A stretch of 64,000 bases of DNA from Microtetraspora fusca (GTDB lineage: Bacteria; Actinomycetota; Actinomycetes; Streptosporangiales; Streptosporangiaceae): the NCBI RefSeq assembly GCF_001570365.1, contig NZ_BBYK01000045.1:1-64000 (forward strand). The letters run 5' to 3'. This document shows, one piece after another, positions 35,163-43,811 of the stretch (the first letter of the stretch is position 1; each line of letters begins with the position of its first letter). The translations under genes were made by a program, and so were the position numbers. Below the pieces are notes generated by a model, which was not told the origin of the DNA, made no database searches, and saw only the letters and a program-made list of their open reading frames with translations.

Positions 35163-37601
35163 ATGGGTGTCATCGACCGCTTCCCCAGCTCGCATGACTT
35201 CGTTCTCCGCCGCCTTGACGCGTCGGCCCTCGAGACCCTCGCACGGTTCGACGCGGGACACCGGCCCGGCGACGACGCGACCGAACGGCGGTTGTTCGGG
35301 CTCTGGACGCAGATGCGGCTGAGCCTGGGCCATGACGGCGGGCACGACTACGACGAGCAGACCCGGAAGGCGGTGCGGGACGTCGCCGTCGGCGATACTC
35401 CGTGGACGGCCAAGGACGTCCGCCTGCTGTGGTCGGTCGCCGACGCGCTGATGGTCTGGCGGCACACCAACTACGGGGAGCTGTATCAAATCCCGATCGC
35501 CGCGGTCCGACGGCTCGAGTACGCCGAGCGCCGCCGCGTCCTGGAGGGCAGCCAGGACTGGTACCGGCGGTACCACCGGCCGGCCTGGGACGCGCTGCAC
35601 GAAGAGCTGGACGACCTGTTGACCGAACCCGCCGAGAACGGCCCGGCCGGGGCGGTGCGAAACGTGATCTGGAACTGTGACGAGATCGCGTGCCGGCTGG
35701 CCGAGGAGTACGGCGCCCGTCTCGCCGCCCCGTCGGTCCTGCCTCTCCTGCGCCACTGGAACACTGCCAGGTCGTCCAAACCCAGCGCCAAATGGCTCAA
35801 GACCGCCGGAACGCTCTTGACGGACGAAGCCGCAGGGCTGGTCCGCGAGATCCTCACGCTGGTGGCGGCGCATCGGGAGAAGACGCTCCGTCATCGGTCC
35901 GACGAGGGATACGAGTGGAGCGAGACCGTCTTCCTGCACGAGCGCACCGCCGTACCGGCGCGTGGGATGGTGTGGACGTGCGTGCTGATCGACGAGCCCT
36001 GGGTGACCGGGCTGCTCGGCGACGTCGCGCTGACCTGCGGGACCGGCATCGGCGGATCGGGCCCGAACAGCCGTAGTGAGATGCTCGCCAACGCCGCGAT
36101 CAACGTGCTGGCTCGCCGCGGCGGGCTCGACGTCGTGGCGGCCCTGGCCAGGGTCCAGGTCAAGGTCCGCAAGAAGTCCGTGCTGACCAACGTGGCCCGC
36201 ACCCTGGACGCGGTGGCCGCCGAGGCGGGGCTGCGCCGGGAACAGTTGCTGGACCGCACGGTCCCGACCTTCGGGCTCGGCCCGGACGGGGTACGCGAGG
36301 AGAAGGTCGGCGACTACCTGGCGCGGCTGTGCGCCGACGGTCCCGCTCTCCGGTTCGTCAGCCCCGCCGGGAAGACCGTCAAATCGGTGCCGCAGGCGAT
36401 CCGCCGCGACCCGGCCCTGGCCGAGCTCAAGAGCACGCTGAAGGAGCTCAAGCAGGCGCTTCCGGCGGAGCGGTTCCGGTTGGAGAGGGCGCTGATCGAG
36501 GAGCGGCTGTGGCGCTGGCACGACGTCGCCGAGTTCTTCCTCGACCATCCGGTCACCGGTCCCTACGCCAGGAACCTGATCTGGCAGATCCTGCAGGGGC
36601 CGGCGGGGCTTCCTGTCGCGACCGGCACCGGGTGGGAGCTCGTCGATCCGCAGGGCCGCAGGATCCAGCCATACCCTGACACTCCGGTCCAGCTGTGGCA
36701 TCCCATCCGTGAGACCGCGGAGGACGTCCGGGCCTGGCGCGACCACCTGCTGGAGCACGACGTGCGCCAGCCGTACAAGCAGGCCTTCCGCGAGGTCTAC
36801 CTCCTCACCCCGGCCGAGGAGCGGACCCGTACCTTGTCCAACCGGTTCGCCGGGCACGTGCTCCGGTACGGCCAGGCCAAGGCGCTGCTCAACCAGCGCG
36901 GCTGGACCGGCCTGTCGATCGGTCACTGGGACTACGAGTGCGGTGGTGACCAGGGAGAGGCCGTCAAGGAGCTGTCCGGCTGGCGGGCCCGTTGGGGCAT
37001 GCACGTCACCGGCGAGCCGGAAGCCGACGGATGGGGGACGGCCTCGTTCAGCGTCGCTGAGGACATCCGCTTCTTCCGTGAGGGCCAGGAGATCCCCGAC
37101 TTCCACGGCTGGAGTGCCGAAGGCGTGCCGTTGACCGAGGTGCCGCCGCTGGTGCTGTCCGAGGTGCTCCGCGACGCCGACCTGGCCGTGGGCGTCGCCT
37201 CGGTCGGGCTCGACCCGCAGGCGATCGGCGGGCACGAGGAATACTGGCACTCCTACGGGTTCGGTGAGCTCAGCGAGACGGCCAGGACGCGGAGTGACGC
37301 ACTGGCTCGCCTGCTGCCCAGATTGAAGATCGCCAATCGGGTGGAGCTGGACGGCCGCTTCCTCCGCGTCCGTGGGAGCCTGCGCACATACAAGATCCAT
37401 CTGGGGTCGGGCAACATCCTCATGGAGCCCAACGACGCGTATCTGTGCATCGTCCCGGGGAACGATCGTGCCGCTCAGACCGTCTTCCTGCCCTTCGAGG
37501 AGGACGGCGGAATGCTCTCTGTCATCGTGTCCAAGGCGTTCCTGCTGGCGAACGACAGGGCCATCACCGACCCGTCCATCACTCGCCAGCTCACCGTCTG
37601 A
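35163..37601 (+). CDS. DUF4132 domain protein
   Basis: 812 residues, no signal peptide or membrane span. The N-terminal two-thirds is helical and repeat-like; the C-terminal DUF4132 domain is recognisable from VQLWHPIRETAEDVRAWRDH, VRQPYKQAFREVYLLTPAEE and SNRFAGHVLRYGQAKALLNQ (about residues 510-585). Family members are large cytosolic proteins of unknown function, once linked to molybdate metabolism (MolR) without firm evidence. Start ATG 35163 has GGAGG upstream; an upstream in-frame start at 35037 gives an unconvincing Arg-rich N-terminus. It is the first gene of an accessory block between two steroid operons. Confidence 0.8.
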   Translation: MGVIDRFPSSHDFVLRRLDASALETLARFDAGHRPGDDATERRLFGLWTQMRLSLGHDGGHDYDEQTRKAVRDVAVGDTPWTAKDVRLLWSVADALMVWRHTNYGELYQIPIAAVRRLEYAERRRVLEGSQDWYRRYHRPAWDALHEELDDLLTEPAENGPAGAVRNVIWNCDEIACRLAEEYGARLAAPSVLPLLRHWNTARSSKPSAKWLKTAGTLLTDEAAGLVREILTLVAAHREKTLRHRSDEGYEWSETVFLHERTAVPARGMVWTCVLIDEPWVTGLLGDVALTCGTGIGGSGPNSRSEMLANAAINVLARRGGLDVVAALARVQVKVRKKSVLTNVARTLDAVAAEAGLRREQLLDRTVPTFGLGPDGVREEKVGDYLARLCADGPALRFVSPAGKTVKSVPQAIRRDPALAELKSTLKELKQALPAERFRLERALIEERLWRWHDVAEFFLDHPVTGPYARNLIWQILQGPAGLPVATGTGWELVDPQGRRIQPYPDTPVQLWHPIRETAEDVRAWRDHLLEHDVRQPYKQAFREVYLLTPAEERTRTLSNRFAGHVLRYGQAKALLNQRGWTGLSIGHWDYECGGDQGEAVKELSGWRARWGMHVTGEPEADGWGTASFSVAEDIRFFREGQEIPDFHGWSAEGVPLTEVPPLVLSEVLRDADLAVGVASVGLDPQAIGGHEEYWHSYGFGELSETARTRSDALARLLPRLKIANRVELDGRFLRVRGSLRTYKIHLGSGNILMEPNDAYLCIVPGNDRAAQTVFLPFEEDGGMLSVIVSKAFLLANDRAITDPSITRQLTV

Positions 37602-37622
37602 CTGACCCCCGGCCGTTCGGGC

Positions 37623-37720
37623 TCAGCGAGCCCGGGAGAGGAACCAGCGCAACTCGGTGGCGTCACCGGGCCGAGGGAGATCGGCCGCGTCGATCAGCGA
37701 GTCGCGGCCCCTCTGCCTCG
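37623..37720 (-). pseudogene. C-terminal remnant of a HEAT-repeat gene
   Basis: On the minus strand the codons before the TGA at 37623-37625 spell DSLIDAADLPRPGDATELRW then FLSRAR. This matches the last 25 residues of the intact neighbour at 38613 (ALIDIAETSLGPGGAAGLRW then FLSQ). Nothing upstream continues the match, so a second gene of this family has been deleted except for its tail. Confidence 0.65.
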
Positions 37721-37804
37721 GGTTCTTGGCGAACACATCACTGGGATCATCGGGTGATCATGCGTTGTATTCTGGGCGACCTTTGATCTTCGAAAGGTTT
37801 GCCC

Positions 37805-38503
37805 ATGAGGAAAGCGCTCTTCGTCGTCGCGGCCAATGTACTGGCGCTCACGTTGTGCGATACGGCCCAGGCCGCCGCGGTCAAGAGGGCCGATACGTAT
37901 GCCAACTTCCGGCAGCTCGCGGCGCACGAGGTCGAAGGGAAGGACTTCCGCCGAGTACAGCGCTTGCCGCGTGGGGCGCGAGTGGCGCACATCGCCATCC
38001 ACGGCGGGGCGATCGAGGCGCCGACCACCCAACTCGCCGACGCGGCCGCGGGGAGCAATTACGCCTTCTACTCCTTTGAGGGGCTCAAGCCGTCCGGCAA
38101 CAGGGAGCTCCACATCACCGCCACCCATTTCGACGAGCCCAAGGCCCTCAAATTGGTGGCGGCGGTCGACTACACCGTCTCCTGGCACGCGGCCGCCGGC
38201 GGAACGGCGACGACGTACGTCGGTGGCCGTGACAAGGGACTCGTCCGCAAGGTCAGCGCCGAACTGCGGGCGGCGGGGTTCACCGTCGCGACCTCGGTGC
38301 CCGGCGAGATCGCGGGTGTGAGCCCGCGCAACATCGCCAACAAGAACCGCCGGGGCATGGGTGTGCAGCTGGAGATCAGCCGCGGCCAGCGAGAGCGGTT
38401 CTTCGCCCAGGGGAAGCTGGGCCGTGCCTGGGTCGAGAACCCCACCAACCGCACCGAGGCCTTCTACCGCTACGTGACCGCGGTCAACCGCGCGCTGTCC
38501 TGA
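37805..38503 (+). CDS. secreted poly-gamma-glutamate hydrolase family protein
   Basis: 232 residues. A signal peptide is clear: MRK, hydrophobic ALFVVAANVLALTL, cleavage near AQAAA (about residue 24). The mature part shows the zinc hydrolase family (PghP-like) signature: AHIAIHGGAIEAPTTQLAD, YSFEGLKPSGNRELHITATH, FDEP, YVGGRD, AGVSPRNIANKNRRGMGVQL and EISRGQRERF. The usual VSxHG/SVHGA motif appears as VSWHAAAGG. These enzymes depolymerise poly-gamma-glutamate and are frequent in phages. No phage genes are adjacent, so the gene may be a domesticated import. Confidence 0.75.
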   Translation: MRKALFVVAANVLALTLCDTAQAAAVKRADTYANFRQLAAHEVEGKDFRRVQRLPRGARVAHIAIHGGAIEAPTTQLADAAAGSNYAFYSFEGLKPSGNRELHITATHFDEPKALKLVAAVDYTVSWHAAAGGTATTYVGGRDKGLVRKVSAELRAAGFTVATSVPGEIAGVSPRNIANKNRRGMGVQLEISRGQRERFFAQGKLGRAWVENPTNRTEAFYRYVTAVNRALS

Positions 38504-38612
38504 TCCGAGACCGGCCTACTGGTCGTCAGTCCCCTTCCAGCGGCCGGTTCGAGCCCTCGATGGAGGTCCCGCCGAGAAGCCATGGCGAACGGCCCGGCCG
38601 GCGTCCATCGGT

Positions 38613-40139
38613 TCACTGAGAAAGGAACCAACGCAGCCCGGCGGCGCCTCCCGGGCCGAGAGACGTCTCGGCAATGTCGATCAGCGCGGTCAGCTCGTCC
38701 CGGAGCGGCTCCGGCGGCTTCGTGTACAGCGTCGGGGCCTTGTTCTCGCGCCAGGCGGCGAGGTCATCGCGGGCCCGGCGGCGGAGCGACGCGTCGGCGT
38801 CGCCCACCAGCGTCAGGTCGGCCTTGAGCCTGGTCCAGTCGTCCGCGCCGGACAGGAGCCGGTGGGCGGCCTGCCGTACGTGCCGTGGCCGGGTGGTGTC
38901 GAGCAGCGGCCAGAGGCGGTCCGCGGGCACGCCGGAGTCCCGCAGCGCCGCGGCCGCCCGTCTGACCACCACGGGGGAGGGATCGCCGAGCAGGGCGACG
39001 AGGTCCATCGGCGCGCCGAGGCGATGCAGCGTCCGGACGGCCTCGGCCCGGACCCGGGGGCGGGGGTCGGCCAGGTACGGCCGGACGAGATCGGCGTCGG
39101 CACCGCCGCCGCAGTCGGCGAGGCCGGCGATCAGGTTACGGACCTCCGGCCCCGGCCGTCCGGCCAGGAGCCGGCGGTAGATGTGCGCCGGGTCTCCGCC
39201 CGCTCGCCTGACCGCCCATTGCGCGGTCAGGCGGGTCACTGTGGACGGGTCGCCCAGGAAGCGCGACCCGTGCTCCGGGCGTCCCAGCCGGACCAGGCCG
39301 GTGAGCGCGACGGCCCGGACCCGGGCGGAACGGGCGGCCAGCAGACGCGCCAGCAGGTCGGGCCGGTCCATGCGGGAGATCGCCTCCGCGCACCGGATCC
39401 GGGAGACGACGTCCGCCTCGCCGAGGGCGGCGGCCACCAGATCGGATTCGGGCAGGCGGTCCCTGTCAAGGGAAATCTCGTAGGCGAACCTGCGGGCGCG
39501 CAGATCGGCGCAGTCCCGCATCGTCGCCAGCGTTTCGTCGTCCGCGCGCACCAGCGCCGAACGGACCGAGGCCAGCGCGCATCCACCGCGCCGCCGGTCG
39601 CCGAGCCGCACCGCCACCGGGACGAGGGAGAGCAGGTCCGAGGTCGCGACCTCGGTGAGCACCAGCGCCAGCGTCTCCAGCGCCGCCGCCCTGACCTCCT
39701 CCACCCAGTCGGCCGCGCGGATCAGCAACACGGGCAGGAGCCGGGGATCGGTCCGCATCACGGCGTCACGTACGGCCTGCTCGCGCCGGTGGCCGTCGGG
39801 TGAGCAGGCCCGCAACGCGACGGCGAGCGGGTTGGCGGGCTCCCGGACGACGGAGACCCTCCCGCGTGGGACTGGGCCGCTGTAGCCGTACCAGGGGTGT
39901 CGCATCATGGGGTCGAGATCCAGCCACAGCGTGGGGCGGCCGGACGCAAGTGCGTCGAGGGCGCGCTCGGCGAGCCCGTCGTGCGTGACCACGTTGACGA
40001 GAACCACGCACAGGTCCTGGACCGCGTGCGGGCGGCCGGCGTCCACCGCCGCCACGAGCTCGGGGACGACGTCCACGAACCGCTTCGCCCGGGCAAGCGG
40101 CCGGATCCGCCGTCTTCTGAAGCCCTTCACACCGGTCAT
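38613..40139 (-). CDS. HEAT-repeat protein
   Basis: 508 residues from ATG 40139; an upstream GTG at 40238 would add 33 residues without good composition. The protein is a chain of helical pairs typical of HEAT/PBS-lyase-like repeats, for example RVRAVALTGLVRLG, RVRAEAVRTLHRLG, VVVRRAAAALRDSG and HVRQAAHRLL. It is probably a cytosolic scaffold for protein interaction. The neighbouring DUF4132 protein is of a type that co-occurs with HEAT proteins. A truncated relative lies at 37623. Confidence 0.75.
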   Translation of the reverse strand: MTGVKGFRRRRIRPLARAKRFVDVVPELVAAVDAGRPHAVQDLCVVLVNVVTHDGLAERALDALASGRPTLWLDLDPMMRHPWYGYSGPVPRGRVSVVREPANPLAVALRACSPDGHRREQAVRDAVMRTDPRLLPVLLIRAADWVEEVRAAALETLALVLTEVATSDLLSLVPVAVRLGDRRRGGCALASVRSALVRADDETLATMRDCADLRARRFAYEISLDRDRLPESDLVAAALGEADVVSRIRCAEAISRMDRPDLLARLLAARSARVRAVALTGLVRLGRPEHGSRFLGDPSTVTRLTAQWAVRRAGGDPAHIYRRLLAGRPGPEVRNLIAGLADCGGGADADLVRPYLADPRPRVRAEAVRTLHRLGAPMDLVALLGDPSPVVVRRAAAALRDSGVPADRLWPLLDTTRPRHVRQAAHRLLSGADDWTRLKADLTLVGDADASLRRRARDDLAAWRENKAPTLYTKPPEPLRDELTALIDIAETSLGPGGAAGLRWFLSQ

Positions 40140-40263
40140 GATCCCATCAGAGCGCCAGGCGACCACTGGGCCGAGGCGCGGACGTGGGGCCGTATCGGTC
40201 TCCGCCCAGGGCATGCGGTATCCGCAGTATGCCTGCACATCTGCCCCACGACGCCTACGCTGC

Positions 40264-40283
40264 TGTCTAGATCGGCCTAGACA
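40264..40283. promoter_or_regulatory. operator-like dyad before the toxin-antitoxin operon
   Basis: TGTCTAG-ATCGGC-CTAGACA is a perfect 7-bp inverted repeat with a 6-bp spacer, 17 bases before the antitoxin start. Antitoxins of the Phd family normally bind such repeats to repress their own operon. Confidence 0.65.
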
Positions 40284-40300
40284 GAAATCCGGAGGGGGCC

Positions 40301-40555
40301 ATGTCGAATTGGCAGGTCCAAGAAGCCAAGCAGCGCTTCAGCGAGGTGCTGCGCCATGCTCATACAGAGGGGCCGCAGATCGTCACCCGGCACGGTGAGG
40401 AGATCGCCGTGGTCATCGACATCGAGGAATACCGCGCGCTCAAGGCGGCCCGCCTCGATTTCAAGGATTTTCTCCGATCGGGGCCCGACCTCAGCGAGTT
40501 GGACATCCGCCGGGCGAGTGAGCCGGCGCCGTCTATCGATTTGACGCTCGAATGA
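40301..40555 (+). CDS. Phd/YefM-family antitoxin
   Basis: 84 residues. N-terminal WQVQEAKQRFSEVLRHAHTEGP is the DNA-binding, dimerising Phd domain, followed by QIVTRHGEEIAVVIDIEEYR typical of the family; the C-terminal tail would wrap the toxin. GGAGGGGG upstream of ATG 40301. The stop overlaps the toxin start by 4 bases. Confidence 0.9.
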   Translation: MSNWQVQEAKQRFSEVLRHAHTEGPQIVTRHGEEIAVVIDIEEYRALKAARLDFKDFLRSGPDLSELDIRRASEPAPSIDLTLE

Positions 40556-40971
40556 TGGGCTACCTTCTGGACACGAATGTCGCGTCAGAACTCACGAAAA
40601 GTCGCCCGCATCCTGGCGTGAGTGCTTGGTTGGATACGGTCCCGGGACCGGCTCTGTACCTGTCGGTGCTCGTCATCGGAGAGATCAGGCAAGGCATAGA
40701 GCGAATCCGCGATCGCGATCCGGTGCGGGCGGGAGTCTTTGAATCCTGGCTGGTCCGGCTGGAGCACAGTTTCGGCGAGAGGATAGTTCCCATCGATCTG
40801 ATGATCGCCCAGGAGTGGGGCGCCATCAGTTCACGGACGCCGCTGCCGGTCGTCGACGGGCTGCTGGCCGCGACCGCCCGGGTGCGAGGGTGGACCATGG
40901 TCACGCGTAACACCAAGGACTTTGAGCGCACGGGAGCGCGACTGCTCAATCCGTTCGAGTGGCCTGTTTGA
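40552..40971 (+). CDS. vapC: VapC-type PIN-domain toxin
   Basis: 139 residues. Acidic PIN active-site residues are present: Asp7 in YLLDTN, Glu44 in VIGEIRQG, Asp in LPVVDGLLAATA and the Asp of TRNTKDF. The family cleaves tRNA or rRNA with Mg2+. Start is ATG 40552, overlapping the antitoxin stop; ATG 40555 is an alternative. Residue order and FitB-like ending (LLNPF) suggest the FitB/VapC branch. The pair sits in the accessory region, followed by a terminator. Confidence 0.9.
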   Translation: MMGYLLDTNVASELTKSRPHPGVSAWLDTVPGPALYLSVLVIGEIRQGIERIRDRDPVRAGVFESWLVRLEHSFGERIVPIDLMIAQEWGAISSRTPLPVVDGLLAATARVRGWTMVTRNTKDFERTGARLLNPFEWPV

Positions 40972-41000
40972 GCGCGGCTGTCTGCCGAATGAGAGGAGAC

Positions 41001-41028
41001 GACGGACCCCGGGCGCAGGGGGTCCGTC
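41001..41028. terminator. hairpin between convergent vapC and acyl-CoA synthetase
   Basis: GACGGACCCC (41001-41010) pairs with GGGGTCCGTC (41019-41028) around an 8-base loop. It lies between the ends of two convergent genes and can serve both. Confidence 0.7.
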
Positions 41029-41047
41029 GGGGGTGCGGGCTGGATGG

Positions 41048-42709
41048 TTAGGTGGAGGGGCCGGTCACGGAGGTTTCGATGTCCCGGCGGATCACCTTGC
41101 CGGTGGCGTTGCGCGGGAGGCGGTCGGTGGTGATGCGCCAGCGGGACGGCACCTTGAAGTACGCGAGCTCGCCCGCGGCGTAGGCGCGCAGCTCCTCCTC
41201 GCCGACGGGCGCCTCGCCGTTCGTGACGACCACGGCCATGACCTCCTGGCCGAGGTCGGGGTGGGGGACGCCGATCACGGCGCACTCCAGCACGGCGGGG
41301 TGCTCCACCAGGACGTTCTCGATCTCGGCGGGGTAGACGTTCTCGCCGCCGCGCAGGATCAGGTCCGAGCGGCGGGTGGTGAGGCGCAGCCGCCCCTGCT
41401 CCATCACGCCGATGTCGCCGGTGTGCAGCCACCGGTCGGCCCGGATGGTCTGCTCCGTGGCCGCCGGGTCGTTCCAGTAACCGAGCATGTTGAACGGGCT
41501 GCGGACGCAGATCTCGCCCTCCTCGCCCTCGGGGAGCGGCTCGCCCAGCGGGTCGCGGATCTCCACCTGCACCGTGAGGATGGGGCGGCCCAGCGTGCCG
41601 GGCGCCTCGGCGAGGTCGGCGGGTGTCGCGGCGGACACGGCGGTCGAGGTCTCGGTCATGCCGTAGCTGTCGACCAGGGCGTCCTTCGCCGGAGGGAAGG
41701 CCGCGCGCAGCCGCTCCTTGAACGCGGGCGAGGACGGCGCGGAGGCGAGCGCGAAGGCGGTCAGCGAGGAGAGGTCGTATTTCGACAGGTCGCCGTGCTC
41801 GATCAGGCGGTGCGCCATCGTCGGCACCGCGCCCCAGTTCGTGACCCGCTCCTTCTCGATGAGGCGCAGCACCCGGTCCACGTCGAAGGCCCCCTGGTGC
41901 ATCACGACGGCGCTGCCGGTCGCCAGGCGGGGCACGGCGAGGTTGTGCAGGCTCGCGATGTGGAACAGCGGTAGGGCGAGCAGGTAGCGCCGGTCGGCGG
42001 GATCGACCGGGTCGCCGAACGCGGCGGCCAGGGCGTCGTTCATCCGGTGGTACTCGATGACCGACGTCAGGTTGCGGTGCGAGTGGACGGCTCCCTTCGG
42101 GCGCCCGGACGTGCCGCTGGTGTAGAGGATGACCGCGGGGTCGTCGTCGGCGACGTCGGCGACGGGCAGGACGGCGCCGGGGTGGCGGTGGGCGAGCCGG
42201 GGGACGTCGTCCGCGACCGTCAGGACGGTGACGCCGTCCTCGACCAGCGCTGCCCGCTTCGCGTCCGCGACGATCAGCGCGGGCTCGGTGTGGCCGATCG
42301 CGTACGCGACCTCGCGGCGCGACCACCAGGCGTTGTAGCCGACGGCGACGGCGCCGATCGCGACCGTGGCCCAGAAGGAGAGGATCCACCCGGGGGAGTT
42401 GGCCGCGTTGATCGCCACCCGGTCGCCGGGGCGCACGCCGTACTCGTCCCGGAAGGCGGTGGCGAGAGAGGCGACCTGGGCGGCGTGCTCGGCGAAGCTC
42501 AGCCGCCCGTCCGCGGTGACGATGTAGTCGCGGTCGCCGAACCGGGCGGACCGGGCCAGCACCTCTCCCAGGGACCTGGCGCGGTTCTTGTAGACCCGCA
42601 TGCGCGCGCCGAGGACGTCCTCCTCGACCAGTTCGAAATCCCCGCCGGGGCCGGTCAGCCGGGTCATCGCGGCGAGGGCCGCCGCTCTCGGATCCGTCGA
42701 CGTCGACAT
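41048..42709 (-). CDS. AMP-forming acyl-CoA synthetase
   Basis: 553 residues. P-loop [48 protein letters not shown] and the C-terminal lysine in [13 protein letters not shown] are all present, so the enzyme is probably active. It is a medium-chain-type FadD and not clearly FadD3, FadD17 or FadD19. ATG 42709 has GAGAGGG at good spacing; an in-frame start 45 bases upstream is less likely. Divergent from the SDR at 42933 with a palindrome between. Confidence 0.85.
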   Translation of the reverse strand: MSTSTDPRAAALAAMTRLTGPGGDFELVEEDVLGARMRVYKNRARSLGEVLARSARFGDRDYIVTADGRLSFAEHAAQVASLATAFRDEYGVRPGDRVAINAANSPGWILSFWATVAIGAVAVGYNAWWSRREVAYAIGHTEPALIVADAKRAALVEDGVTVLTVADDVPRLAHRHPGAVLPVADVADDDPAVILYTSGTSGRPKGAVHSHRNLTSVIEYHRMNDALAAAFGDPVDPADRRYLLALPLFHIASLHNLAVPRLATGSAVVMHQGAFDVDRVLRLIEKERVTNWGAVPTMAHRLIEHGDLSKYDLSSLTAFALASAPSSPAFKERLRAAFPPAKDALVDSYGMTETSTAVSAATPADLAEAPGTLGRPILTVQVEIRDPLGEPLPEGEEGEICVRSPFNMLGYWNDPAATEQTIRADRWLHTGDIGVMEQGRLRLTTRRSDLILRGGENVYPAEIENVLVEHPAVLECAVIGVPHPDLGQEVMAVVVTNGEAPVGEEELRAYAAGELAYFKVPSRWRITTDRLPRNATGKVIRRDIETSVTGPST

Positions 42710-42750
42710 CAGTTCCCTCTCGTGCCGCCGGGACTCCATCTTCCTGGCCG

Positions 42751-42760
42751 CCAATATTGG
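42751..42760. promoter_or_regulatory. palindrome CCAATATTGG in the divergent promoter
   Basis: A perfect 10-bp palindrome that extends imperfectly to TGGCC-G-CCAATATTGGCCA. It is 42 bases upstream of the acyl-CoA synthetase start and is unusually AT-rich for this genome, as expected of an operator or promoter element. The regulator is unknown. Confidence 0.45.
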
Positions 42761-42932
42761 CCATCGCGGGCGCCGCGGAACGCGTCTTCCCGGTCACCGG
42801 GACCGAAGGCGCCGGGCACGACCGGCTCTGCGAGAGGCCGGAGATTTCCGGTGAGCGGGACTCCCCGCTTCGCGCGTGTGTGCGGTCGCATCACCATGGC
42901 GGCCACACGGGTGAAACGGGAGATCAATCGCA

Positions 42933-43691
42933 ATGGGAAGCCTCGACGGGAAGATCGCCATCGTGACCGGCGCCGGCCAGGGCGTCGGGCAGGGAATCGC
43001 CCTCGCCCTCGCCTCGGAGGGCGCGTCCATCGCGGTGCTCGGCCGCACCATGCCGAAGCTGGCGGCTACCTGCGCGCTGATCCGCGAACGCGGCGCGCGG
43101 GCCGAGCCCTTCGTCTGCGACGTGAGCGACACCGACGCCGTCCCCGGCGTCGTCGCCGAGGTGGTCGCGCGGTTCGGCGGAGTCGACATCCTCGTCAACA
43201 ACGCGTACTCGGGGGCGTTCGGGCCGCTGCTGTCCATGGACGACGCCGCCTTCCAGAGAGGTTTCCGTAGCGGGCCCTTCGCGGCCTTCGCGTTCATGCG
43301 GGCCTGCCACCCGCACATGAAGCGGCGCGGCGGCGGCAGCATCGTCAACCTGATCAGCTCGGCCGCGGTCCGATGGGATCCCACGACCTACGGCGCGTAC
43401 GCGGCGGCCAAGCAGGCGCTCCGCTCGCTGACCAGGACGGCGGCCGCCGAATGGGGCGTGGACGGCATCCGCGCCAACTCGATCGCCCCGCACGCGCTCT
43501 CACCGGGCCTGGAGCGCTGGATGGCGGCCAACCCCGCCGAGGCGGAGGAGTTCCGCAGGACAATCCCGCTCGGGTACGTCGGCGACTGCGAGCGGGACAT
43601 CGGCCGGGCCGTGGTCGCGCTGTGCGGCCCCGACCTGCGCTACCTCACCGGCGCCACCGTGCCGCTCGACGGCGGGCAGGCGAACTTCTGA
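42933..43691 (+). CDS. short-chain dehydrogenase/reductase
   Basis: 252 residues. Glycine motif TGAGQGVGQGIALALASEGA, NNAYSGAFGPLLSM (NNAG replaced by NNAY), catalytic YAAAKQALRSLTRTAA and C-terminal LTGATVPLDGGQANF. Possibly a 3-hydroxyacyl-CoA or hydroxysteroid dehydrogenase. It precedes the Old-Yellow-Enzyme gene by 120 bases and may be the first gene of the long igr transcript. Confidence 0.85.
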   Translation: MGSLDGKIAIVTGAGQGVGQGIALALASEGASIAVLGRTMPKLAATCALIRERGARAEPFVCDVSDTDAVPGVVAEVVARFGGVDILVNNAYSGAFGPLLSMDDAAFQRGFRSGPFAAFAFMRACHPHMKRRGGGSIVNLISSAAVRWDPTTYGAYAAAKQALRSLTRTAAAEWGVDGIRANSIAPHALSPGLERWMAANPAEAEEFRRTIPLGYVGDCERDIGRAVVALCGPDLRYLTGATVPLDGGQANF

Positions 43692-43811
43692 CGATCGCCC
43701 GTTCCGTCCCCGCGGCTTCCCGTTCAGCGGGATTCGCCGGAGTCGGGGGACCCTCCGCTGGCTAACGTCGGCCGTGCTCCCTGAGACGGAGTCCGGACGG
43801 AGGATCCCCCC

